Source of the DNA: Pseudomonas taetrolens
GTDB lineage: Bacteria; Pseudomonadota; Gammaproteobacteria; Pseudomonadales; Pseudomonadaceae
Reading direction: 5' to 3'
Assembly (NCBI RefSeq): GCF_900475285.1
Contig: NZ_LS483370.1
Span: 2,370,001-2,434,000, forward strand
DNA length: 64,000 bases
The notes under the pieces are model-generated. The model was not told where the DNA came from and did no database searches. It saw only the letters and a program-made list of their open reading frames with translations. The first letter of the stretch is position 1, and every line of letters starts with the position of its first letter. Both the position numbers and the translations under genes were made by a program. This document shows positions 55,757 to 63,472 of the stretch, in pieces.

Positions 55757-56766
55757 TTCGGCAGGTCGAAGCGGTTGATCGCTGTCGCGAGCGTTTCAAG
55801 GCCGTCGAACATCCGCAGGCTGGCCTGCATGGCGTGGGCGTCGAGGATAATGATGCGGTTGTGTCGGACCGCATCCATGTTGCGGGTCACAGGGTCGGTA
55901 CGCAGGAATTCGAGTTTCTTCTGGTAATCATCAGCCGGGAAGCGACGGCGATCCATGCGCGCAATGATCAGGAACGTAGGGTTGGCCTTGGCGATGGTTT
56001 CCCAGCCTACGGTTGGCCATTCTTCGTCGGACGCCACGACATTGCGTACCCCCAGGGTGTTGAGCATGAAATCGGGGATGCCTTTGCGGCCGGCAACATA
56101 GGGGTCGATGTCCAGGTCGGCACTGGAAAACCAGAACAGCGCGCTGGTGTGCTTGAGGGCGTCACGGTTCAGCGCTGCGGTCGACGTTGCCACACGAGCC
56201 TTGAGTTCCGCATTGAGCTGTTCGCCCCGGGCCTGGACATCAAAGATTTCGGCCAGCTGGTTGATGCTCTTGTAGACCGTATCAAGCGTGAAGGGCTGCA
56301 AGCGGGTGCCATCGGCGCCCACCAGGTTGTCTTTGCCCTCACAGTCGGAAGGCATCAGGTAGGTGGGGATATTCAGTTCCTGAAATTGCTCACGAGTACC
56401 CACCACACCCTGCGGGCCCACCATCCATTCCAGTTGCGCCGTCACCAGTTCCGGGCGCTTGCCGATCACGGCCTCAAAGCTCGGGTCGTTATCAGCCAGG
56501 CGTTCAACCTTGTCGTTCTGGGCCTTGTACTTCGGCAGTACATCGTTGAACCACAGTGAAGTGCCGACCAGTTTGTCACCCAGGCCCAGGGCATAGAACA
56601 TTTCGCTGTCGGCCTGGCCGATGGTCACGATCCGGCTCGGTGCGTGCTGAAAGGTGAGGGGAGTACCGCAGTTTTCGACTGTCAGGGGGTAATGCGTCGG
56701 GGCTGCTTGGGCGAGAGCGGATAAACCCAGACCGCTGATGAGGGTGACAAGGCGAGGCAACAGCAT
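55753..56766 (-). CDS. btuF: Cobalamin-type ABC importer binding protein
   Basis: This 337-residue periplasmic solute-binding protein of the class III, helical-backbone type is the capture subunit. The signal peptide covers about residues 1-21 (ALAQA-AP). SRIVTIGQADSEMFYALGLGDKLVG is the typical N-lobe block of BtuF/FepB-like proteins, and PTFLIIARMDRR begins a C-lobe strand. It is larger than E. coli BtuF (266), as in many FepB-like members. It is the first gene of the operon, and the riboswitch ends about 155 bases upstream. Confidence 0.87.
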   Translation of the reverse strand: MLLPRLVTLISGLGLSALAQAAPTHYPLTVENCGTPLTFQHAPSRIVTIGQADSEMFYALGLGDKLVGTSLWFNDVLPKYKAQNDKVERLADNDPSFEAVIGKRPELVTAQLEWMVGPQGVVGTREQFQELNIPTYLMPSDCEGKDNLVGADGTRLQPFTLDTVYKSINQLAEIFDVQARGEQLNAELKARVATSTAALNRDALKHTSALFWFSSADLDIDPYVAGRKGIPDFMLNTLGVRNVVASDEEWPTVGWETIAKANPTFLIIARMDRRRFPADDYQKKLEFLRTDPVTRNMDAVRHNRIIILDAHAMQASLRMFDGLETLATAINRFDLPK

Positions 56767-56921
56767 GATGCAATCTCCATTTGATCGTACACAGAACAGG
56801 GGGGTGTACAGCCTGGAAACACATCATCGAGCACTGCAACGAAGGCAGTGCAAGGCCGGTCACCGAAGTGCCACGCAGCAAGGATGTCCTCCCCGGACAC
56901 CCCGCCGGTTAGTTTTTGTGT

Positions 56922-57105
56922 TCGCCGGCAGGTCTCCTGACTGATGCGTCATCGCCTGGCTCCAGCCTTCCCGGGGGTTATCCCAGTGGCAATCAAGGAG
57001 CAGGCTCAGCACCTACAGTTGCGGGGGCAGTTCCGGTTGATGCTCTGCGAGCACCTCGGATTCCCTTTTAATCCCATGCGGGGACCGGCGGCGGCATGTT
57101 AAACG
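56922..57105 (-). promoter_or_regulatory. Cobalamin riboswitch upstream of btuFCD
   Basis: On the minus strand the leader shows CTGCCCCCGCAACTGT (about 57031-57016) and, further along, the B12 box CAGTCAGGAGACCTGCC (56943-56927), in the correct order for a cobalamin aptamer. Between it and btuF is a perfect hairpin GCACTGC/GCAGTGC (56831-56837 and 56845-56851) with no T-run, a candidate part of the expression platform. It should lower importer expression when cobalamin is abundant. Confidence 0.92.
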
Positions 57106-57127
57106 AACACACAGCCGGGTGTCCGCA

Positions 57128-58324
57128 TCAGAAGTATTTCAGCCATTGGATATCCCGGCGGCGGGCCTTCAGTCCGGCAAACCAGCGCACCGGCACATAC
57201 AGCGCAGCCGCCAGTAACACCGAGGTCAGCCAGACCGGCCCGATGCTGTCAAAGCCGAAATAGTCGCCATGGTTGAGCCCGAACAGCGCAACACTCGCCA
57301 GGTACAGCAACTTGAGCACATACAGGTGCAACAAATAGAAGAACATCGGCGCGGCGCCAAATACCGCCAGGATGCTTATCCACTTGCGTTGCCCGGCGCG
57401 TTCAAAACCCAGCAACAGCAGCAGGCCCACGCCCAGCGTCAGGGCAAGGAACAGCAAGGACGGCGGGTATTTAGTGATGTTGAAAAAGCTCATCAGGGTC
57501 TGGATGGCATGGGCATGGGTGAACCACTGCGCCTCGCCGTAACCATTGAGCAGGCGCAAGGCGACAAAGCCCGACAGCGCACCTGCAGCGGCGAGCAATA
57601 AACAGCGCTGGCGGGTGGTTGCACTGGCAGCCCGGGCAAACCAGGGCCCCATGCAATACCCCAAGGCAATCACGCCGATCCATGGCAATACCGGATAGGA
57701 CGTGCGCAGGCGCAAGCTGTCCGAAAATTCGATCCAGCCACGGTCATGCAGTATCGCCCACGGCACATGCATCACTGATCCGGGTGCAAAGTGCAGGCTG
57801 TCCAGCAGGTTATGCCCGGCAATGATTGCAACCCCCAGTACCAGCAGCAACGGTCGCGGCAGCCACACCAGCGCAGCCAGGGCGATCATGCTGATGCCAA
57901 TCGCCCAGATCACTTGCAGGTAGATCACCGTCGGCGGGAACTGGAAGGTCCAGGCAAAATTGACCAGGGTGAATTCCAGCACGACCAGGAACAGGCCCCG
58001 CTTGAACAGAAACGCCGATACATCGCGTTTGCCCTGATATTTTTCGCCGTACAAAAATGCCGAAAGCCCAGTGAGCAGCACGAATACCGGTGCGCAAAGG
58101 TGCGCAAGCGTGCGGCTGAAAAACAGAGAAGGATCGGTGGCGTCGATGCTCATCGGATCGACCACCTGACGGTGCAGAAAGAAGGTTTCGCGCACATGGT
58201 CCAGCAACATGAAGATGATCACCAAACCCCGCAGGGCATCAATGGACAACAGGCGCTGGCTGGCTGGAGGAGCGGCGGAAGCGTGGAGAACGGAAGTCAT
58301 GGAAGGATCGCTGGCAGAGGGCAT
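57128..58324 (-). CDS. DUF1624/HGSNAT-like membrane protein
   Basis: This 398-residue protein of ten or so membrane helices is related to DUF1624 and the heparan-alpha-glucosaminide N-acetyltransferase catalytic family. RLLSIDALRGLVIIFMLLDHVRE at about 24-46 has the conserved Asp and His of that acyltransferase-like core. The function in bacteria is not established; transfer of acyl groups across the membrane is plausible. An alternative ATG at codon 9 (MTSVLHASA) lacks the initial polar segment. It is not related to the B12 operon it precedes. Confidence 0.82.
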   Translation of the reverse strand: MPSASDPSMTSVLHASAAPPASQRLLSIDALRGLVIIFMLLDHVRETFFLHRQVVDPMSIDATDPSLFFSRTLAHLCAPVFVLLTGLSAFLYGEKYQGKRDVSAFLFKRGLFLVVLEFTLVNFAWTFQFPPTVIYLQVIWAIGISMIALAALVWLPRPLLLVLGVAIIAGHNLLDSLHFAPGSVMHVPWAILHDRGWIEFSDSLRLRTSYPVLPWIGVIALGYCMGPWFARAASATTRQRCLLLAAAGALSGFVALRLLNGYGEAQWFTHAHAIQTLMSFFNITKYPPSLLFLALTLGVGLLLLLGFERAGQRKWISILAVFGAAPMFFYLLHLYVLKLLYLASVALFGLNHGDYFGFDSIGPVWLTSVLLAAALYVPVRWFAGLKARRRDIQWLKYF

Positions 58325-58517
58325 TTAACAGTATTTCGTTATCTTATAACGTTTCTATTCTTCAGCGCCAGAGGCTGAACGCGGTAAATGAGCTGGTGGT
58401 GTGCGAGGCGCAGATCTCGTTAACAGAACGCTTCGCAGGAAATGGATATCGATCTGCAGGATTCGGCTATTCCCCATAAATCCGTCTCCCTAGTCTGACT
58501 AAGGCTGAAAAAGCAGT

Positions 58518-58567
58518 TTCGACAATAAAAATAAGAGTAACGATGCCATGCGAGAAGTAGACGTTCA
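58518..58567 (+). repeat. 50-bp direct repeat, left copy (5' end of porin gene)
   Basis: These 50 bases match 59975-60024 at 46 of 50 positions and include the ribosome site region and the first seven codons of both genes (Met-Arg-x-x-Asp-Val-His). The right copy starts the MFS transporter gene; the left copy starts the porin frame. It indicates duplication of the transporter 5' end. Confidence 0.85.
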
Positions 58568-59912
58568 TGCGGTCCGCTGTACCCCTCGTTTTGCCGATTT
58601 CTGGCCAGCACTCAGGAATGACTGCACACACCGCCAGACGACAGCTCTCGCACCACAATCAAGGCGCGGACGTGCCGAAAAAATCAACATAGCAGGCGCT
58701 TCACTGGTACTGGCCATCAGCTTTCCGGCACAGGCCGATTTTGTGGAGGACAGTCATCTAAGCCTCGGCCTGCGCAATTTCTATCTGGACCGCGACTTCA
58801 AGCAGAATGATGCCCCCAAATCCCGGGTGGGCAGCTGGAGCCAGGGCTTCGATCTGGTATTCAGGTCCGGGTTCACCGAAGGACCGGTGCAGTGGGGGCT
58901 GGATGCTTCCGGTCAGTATGCCTACCGCCTGGATGGTGGCGGCGGACGAGGCCCGGATGCCGTCCTGCCTTACGACGACAGCAAGGGCCGACCGGTAACC
59001 GATTACGGTCGAGCCGGCGTGACCGGCAAGCTCAGGTTCGCCAACACCGAGGTCCGTGTCGGTGAGCATCGACCCACGCTGCCGGTGGCATACACCGACG
59101 ACTCCCGGCAGTTGGTCACCACCTATGAAGGCGCGACCCTGGAATCAAAGGACTGGGCCGGGTGGACACTCAATGCGGGGCGCTTCTGGAAAATAGCGAC
59201 CCGCGAGTCCAGCAATCGCGAGGATATCTATCTGTTCGGCGATACACCGCAACAAAGCAGCGACGGACTCAACTTTGCCGGCGCCCGCTATGACTTCAGC
59301 CCGACACTCAACGCTACTTACTATATAGCCCAACTCGAAGACATCTATCGCCAGCACTATCTGGCTGCGGCCCACACCACCCAGTTTGGTGAGGGCTACA
59401 GCCTTAAAACCGATGTTCGCTATTACAACACCCGCGAGGAGGGCGCCAGGCTCTCCGGCGATTTCGACAACCAGGCGCTGGGCCTCATGACCGCTCTGCG
59501 CAAAGGCGCACATACCTTCACCGTCGGCTACCAGCACATGAGTGGTGACGACGCCTTTCCCTTGCTCAACGGCTATGCGCCGCAACCTTACCTGGTCAAC
59601 TGGTCCGCCGTTGCCTTTTACAAGGCAGGCGAACGCTCATGGCAGTTGCGCTATGACTACGACTTCGTCGCCATGGGGGTGCCCGGGCTGAAGTTCATGA
59701 CCCGTTACCTGCGCGGCACTGATATCGATCGCGGAGCAGGGCAGCAGAACAACATTGAGAGCGAGCGCAATATTTACCTCAACTACGTCGTGCAAAGCGG
59801 ACCCTTGCAAGGGCTTGGCTTCGACGCACGCAACATCCAGGTCAAGTCCCGCTACGGCGCCGATTTCACTGAAAACCGCCTGATCACCACGTACACCTGG
59901 AAATTCTGGTGA
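58548..59912 (+). CDS. OprD-family porin with chimeric N-terminus
   Basis: This outer-membrane channel gene of 454 codons encodes mature porin from DFVEDSHLSLGLRNFYLDRD onward, a typical OprD/BenF-type sequence ending in Phe-Trp (TWKFW). The hydrophobic signal core IAGASLVLAISFPAQA begins only at about residue 48. The preceding 47 residues are not porin-like; the first 20 resemble the start of the downstream MFS transporter. A GTG at 58672 would give an ordinary Met-Pro-Lys-Lys signal peptide if the six-A run at 58678-58683 had seven. The gene therefore reads as an OprD-family porin with a fused or frameshifted 5' end. Uptake of benzoate-like substrates is inferred from its neighbours. Confidence 0.75.
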   Translation: MREVDVHAVRCTPRFADFWPALRNDCTHRQTTALAPQSRRGRAEKINIAGASLVLAISFPAQADFVEDSHLSLGLRNFYLDRDFKQNDAPKSRVGSWSQGFDLVFRSGFTEGPVQWGLDASGQYAYRLDGGGGRGPDAVLPYDDSKGRPVTDYGRAGVTGKLRFANTEVRVGEHRPTLPVAYTDDSRQLVTTYEGATLESKDWAGWTLNAGRFWKIATRESSNREDIYLFGDTPQQSSDGLNFAGARYDFSPTLNATYYIAQLEDIYRQHYLAAAHTTQFGEGYSLKTDVRYYNTREEGARLSGDFDNQALGLMTALRKGAHTFTVGYQHMSGDDAFPLLNGYAPQPYLVNWSAVAFYKAGERSWQLRYDYDFVAMGVPGLKFMTRYLRGTDIDRGAGQQNNIESERNIYLNYVVQSGPLQGLGFDARNIQVKSRYGADFTENRLITTYTWKFW

Positions 59913-59974
59913 CCGTGGTGCCCGCCCGCCATGAAAAGAGGTCTGCTGCCCAGGCAAGCGCCTGAGCACGCAGA

Positions 59975-60024
59975 TTCGACGATAAAAACAAGAGTAACGA
60001 TGCCATGCGAGCAATAGACGTTCA
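59975..60024 (+). repeat. 50-bp direct repeat, right copy (5' end of MFS gene)
   Basis: This is the second copy of the repeat at 58518-58567, with four mismatches. It spans the ribosome site and the first codons of the MFS transporter gene, where it is in its natural context. Confidence 0.85.
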
Positions 60025-61345
60025 CCCAATCATTGATAACGCACGCTTCAGCCGATTCCACTGGACGGTCGTAGCCCTCTGCGCACTGCTGCTGATCTTC
60101 GACGGTTATGACCTTTTCATTTTCGGCGTAGTACTGCCGGCAATCATGCAGGAATGGGGGCTGACCCCTTTGCAGGCGGGGGCCCTGGGCAGTTATGCGC
60201 TGTTTGGCATGATGTTCGGTGCGCTGACATTCGGCACGCTGGCGGACAAGATAGGCCGCAAGAAAGGTATCGCCATTTGCTTCACGCTGTTTTCGGCGGC
60301 GACCCTGGTCAACGGTTTCGCCAGCAACCCCACCGAATTCGGCATTTGCCGATTCATTGCCGGCCTGGGGTGCGGAGGATTAATGCCTAATGCGGTGGCA
60401 TTGATGAGTGAATATGCCCCAAAACGCCTGCGCAGCACCCTGGTGGCCGTGATGTTCAGTGGCTACTCGCTGGGTGGCATGCTCGCGGCGGGTGTAGGGA
60501 TTTACATGCTGCCAACGTTCGGCTGGCAATCCATGTTTTTTGCCGCCGCCGTCCCCTTGCTGCTCCTGCCGCTGATTCTCTGGTGGCTGCCTGAGTCGGT
60601 CGGCTTTCTGGTGCGTGAAGGGCAGACTGCCAAGGCCAGGCTGATCCTCGACAGGATCGATCCAATGCTGGCGCTGGATGCAACCGACACGCTGCACATG
60701 GCCGACACCAAAGGCCGCGGGGTGGCCGTACTGGAACTGTTCCGCGACGGTCGCGCAACCCGCACACTGTGCCTGTGGGTCGCATTCTTTTGCTGTCTGC
60801 TGATGGTGTACGCCCTGAGCTCCTGGCTGCCGAAACTGATGGCCAGCGCGGGATACAGCCTGGGCTCGAGTCTGTCGTTTCTGCTGGTACTGAATTTCGG
60901 CGGCATGGCCGGCGCGATTCTGGGCGGCTGGCTGGGTGACCGCTTGAATCTGGGCAAGGTTATGGGCGTGTTCTTCATTGCCGCGGCGCTGTCCATCAGC
61001 CTGCTGGGCTTCAAAAGTGCACCGGTGGTGCTGTACCTGCTGATCTTCGTCGCGGGCGCTACCACCATCGGTACCCAGATCCTGCTCTATGCCGGTACGG
61101 CTCAGTTCTACGGTCTGTCGATACGCTCGACAGGCCTGGGCTGGGCGTCCGGTATCGGCCGTAACGGCGCCATCCTCGGGCCGTTGCTGGGCGGTGCGCT
61201 GATGGGCATGAACCTGCCCCTGCAATTGAACTTCATCGCCTTCGCCGTCCCTGGCGCGGTGGCCGCATTGGCCATGGCGCTGTTTATCCTCAGCAGTCAC
61301 CGTCACCAGGCCGTGTCGAGCGTCCTGATCACCGCCAAGTCGTAG
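60005..61345 (+). CDS. benK: Aromatic-acid:H+ symporter (BenK/PcaK type)
   Basis: This 446-residue major facilitator of the AAHS family has 12 predicted helices. The diagnostic motif FDGYDLFIFGVVLPAIM is in TM1, with the Asp needed for aromatic acid transport. GTLADKIGRKKG follows in the first cytoplasmic loop and AVALMSEYAPKRLRSTLV in the TM4-5 region. It is followed by benE and preceded by a porin gene, so the three probably import benzoate or a related acid. No catabolic ben or cat gene is nearby, which leaves the exact aromatic acid open. Confidence 0.87.
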   Translation: MRAIDVHPIIDNARFSRFHWTVVALCALLLIFDGYDLFIFGVVLPAIMQEWGLTPLQAGALGSYALFGMMFGALTFGTLADKIGRKKGIAICFTLFSAATLVNGFASNPTEFGICRFIAGLGCGGLMPNAVALMSEYAPKRLRSTLVAVMFSGYSLGGMLAAGVGIYMLPTFGWQSMFFAAAVPLLLLPLILWWLPESVGFLVREGQTAKARLILDRIDPMLALDATDTLHMADTKGRGVAVLELFRDGRATRTLCLWVAFFCCLLMVYALSSWLPKLMASAGYSLGSSLSFLLVLNFGGMAGAILGGWLGDRLNLGKVMGVFFIAAALSISLLGFKSAPVVLYLLIFVAGATTIGTQILLYAGTAQFYGLSIRSTGLGWASGIGRNGAILGPLLGGALMGMNLPLQLNFIAFAVPGAVAALAMALFILSSHRHQAVSSVLITAKS

Positions 61346-61351
61346 CCCCTG

Positions 61352-61381
61352 GCGCCTTGCTCCCGCGTGGGAGCAGGGCGC
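61352..61381. repeat. Hairpin between the MFS gene and benE
   Basis: GCGCCTTGCTCCC (61352-61364) and GGGAGCAGGGCGC (61369-61381) pair along 13 positions, one as T-G, with a GCGT loop. There is no T-run, so it is a weak terminator at best and may mark mRNA processing between the two transporter genes. Confidence 0.55.
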
Positions 61382-61420
61382 TTACGACCTGTCATTGCCC
61401 ACTGCCTTGTGCGAGTCATC

Positions 61421-62617
61421 ATGAAAAACCTGCTCAAAGATTGTTCGTTATCGGCTGTTGTGGCCGGGATGATCGCCACCTTCATCTCCTATGCCGGCCC
61501 ACTGGTTATCATCTTTCATGCCGCGCAAAGCGCCTCCTTGTCTCCTGAAACACTTTCATCCTGGGTCTGGGCGATTTCCATCGGCAGCGGCGTGCTCGGG
61601 GCAGTACTGAGTTTGCGCTGGCGTGTACCGGTGGTGATTGCCTGGTCAATCCCGGGATCGGCGCTTCTGGTCACGGCTCTGCCACACACAGGGCTGAACC
61701 AGGCGATAGGCGCTTATCTGGTGGCCAACCTGATCTTGCTGCTTATCGGTCTCAGTGGTGCCTTCGACCGGATCATTGCGCGCTTGCCCGGTTCAATTGC
61801 TGCCGGCATGCAAGCCGGCATCCTGTTCTCATTCGGCACCGAGGTGTTCCGTGCCTTGCCGGTGCAGCCCATGCTGGTGCTGTCGATGTTCGTGACCTAC
61901 ATCGTGATGCGCCGGGCATGGCCACGCTATGCGGTGGCGGCAGTGCTGCTGGTGGGCGGCGCGATCACCCTGCTGGGCGGGCATTTGCGCAGCGAAGCGC
62001 TGGTGTTCGCCTTGGCGACTCCCCAGTGGATCACCCCCGAATTCAGTCTTGCGGCCATCCTGAATCTGTCGCTACCCCTTGTCCTCGTGGCGCTGACAGG
62101 GCAATTCATGCCGGGCATGGCGGTGTTGCGCAATGCAGGTTTCAACACGCCGGCCAGCCCGATCATCAGCGCCAGCGCCCTTGGCGCAATGCTGCTGGCA
62201 CCCTTTGGCTGCCATGGCCTGAATCTGGCAGCGGTAACTGCCAGCCTGTGTGCGGGCAAGGAAGCCCACGAGAACCCAAAGCGGCGCTATATCGCCGCGC
62301 TGTCGGGGAGTGCGACTTACCTGGTGTTCGGTATTGCGGGGGCTACGCTGGTATCGCTGTTCGCCGCATTCCCGGCCGCCTTGATCGCAGCGCTGGCGGG
62401 GTTGGCGCTCTACGGTGCCATCAGTGATGCACTGGTGCGTAGCCTGGCTGAGCCCAAGGAGCGCGACGCCGGGTTGTTCACCTTTCTGGTCACCGCGTCG
62501 GGCGTGTCTTTTCTTGGAATGTCGGCCGCGTTCTGGGGGCTGATGTTTGGTTTGCTCGCCCACTTTTTGATCGTTGCCCGGCGACCGGTGACCGCTGCCT
62601 GCTCCCCACAAAACTGA
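61421..62617 (+). CDS. benE: Benzoate/H+ symporter BenE
   Basis: This 398-residue inner-membrane protein of the BenE family has about 11-12 helices. The sequence begins MKNLLKDCSLSAVVAGMIATFISYAGP and contains AWSIPGSALL, LVALTGQFMPGMAVLRNAGF and GLNLAAVTASLCAGKEAHEN, all family hallmarks. The frame is open from 61367, but the ATG at 61421 matches the family start. It acts at the inner membrane beside the AAHS transporter. Two inner-membrane transporters and a porin for the same compound class suggest overlapping uptake. Confidence 0.92.
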   Translation: MKNLLKDCSLSAVVAGMIATFISYAGPLVIIFHAAQSASLSPETLSSWVWAISIGSGVLGAVLSLRWRVPVVIAWSIPGSALLVTALPHTGLNQAIGAYLVANLILLLIGLSGAFDRIIARLPGSIAAGMQAGILFSFGTEVFRALPVQPMLVLSMFVTYIVMRRAWPRYAVAAVLLVGGAITLLGGHLRSEALVFALATPQWITPEFSLAAILNLSLPLVLVALTGQFMPGMAVLRNAGFNTPASPIISASALGAMLLAPFGCHGLNLAAVTASLCAGKEAHENPKRRYIAALSGSATYLVFGIAGATLVSLFAAFPAALIAALAGLALYGAISDALVRSLAEPKERDAGLFTFLVTASGVSFLGMSAAFWGLMFGLLAHFLIVARRPVTAACSPQN

Positions 62618-62685
62618 TACCGCCCGCGACGTTCAGCCCTGCGCCTGCCCGCAAATACCCTCTGTCTCCAAACCGGACAAACCAT

Positions 62686-62711
62686 TTGACAATATAACCT
62701 TTCGGTATAAG
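62686..62711 (+). promoter_or_regulatory. Candidate promoter for the cytochrome pair
   Basis: TTGACA (62686-62691) is a perfect -35 hexamer. TATAAG (62706-62711) or TAAGTT (62708-62713) could be the -10, with spacers of 14 or 16 bases. It lies about 100 bases upstream of the tsdB-like start, in an A/T-rich block. The spacing is not ideal. Confidence 0.35.
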
Positions 62712-62806
62712 TTTATTCCATAAAAGCAGCACATGGCCAAATGCCTGTCTGTCCTCAGGGACATGATGGCCATTGACGCTGCCATTAGCCGAAGGAGATA
62801 AGAAAT

Positions 62807-63472
62807 ATGAATCTTGCAAAGAGATTCAGCCTCACCGCGAGTGTGAGCACCGCTGTTTTGATGCTGTCGATACCCGCCCATGCCGAAACTTCAGGACAGA
62901 AAATCTACACCCAGGGAGGAGCGTCGCCGGCCGCTATGGCTTGCGCTGCCTGCCATGGTGCCAACGGTATGGGTACCGCCAGCGCCGGGTTTCCGCGCCT
63001 GGCAGGTCTGCCCGCCGGCTACATGTCCAAGCAGATTGAGGATTTTCGCTCTGGCAAGCGGGCCAATGGCGTGATGCAACCCATCGCCGTTGCCCTTGGC
63101 GATGCCGAAGTCGATGCTGTTGCCACCTATATGGCGGGGATGAGCCCCGGTGCTGCGAGCACGGCACTCGACCCGACAGGACCTGTCACCAGCGCGGTAG
63201 AAAAAATCGTGAAGCAAGGCGACTGGAGCCGGAACATTCCTGCCTGCGTCGCCTGCCATGGAGAGGGCAATACCGGTGTGGGCAGCAGCTTCCCGCCGTT
63301 GATGGGGCAATCCGGTGTTTACCTCGCGGCACAGTTGAATGCCTGGCGCAGCGGCACCCGCAAAAATGACCCCAATGACCTGATGGGGCATGTCGCCCGC
63401 TCGCTGAGCGACACTGAGGTGAAAGACATCGCCACGTATTTCGACAGCCTGAACGGGGAGGCGAGCCAATGA
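62807..63472 (+). CDS. tsdB: Periplasmic dihaem cytochrome c (TsdB-like)
   Basis: This 221-residue periplasmic dihaem cytochrome c has a signal peptide to about residue 26 (SIPAHA-ET). The haem motifs are CAACH (C46, C49, H50) and CVACH (C147, C150, H151), each opening a class I cytochrome domain. The start follows a good GAAGGAGAT ribosome site. It overlaps the next gene by four bases (ATGA). The partner gene resembles thiosulfate dehydrogenase TsdA, for which TsdB is the usual electron acceptor. It may also be a general electron shuttle. Confidence 0.85.
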   Translation: MNLAKRFSLTASVSTAVLMLSIPAHAETSGQKIYTQGGASPAAMACAACHGANGMGTASAGFPRLAGLPAGYMSKQIEDFRSGKRANGVMQPIAVALGDAEVDAVATYMAGMSPGAASTALDPTGPVTSAVEKIVKQGDWSRNIPACVACHGEGNTGVGSSFPPLMGQSGVYLAAQLNAWRSGTRKNDPNDLMGHVARSLSDTEVKDIATYFDSLNGEASQ

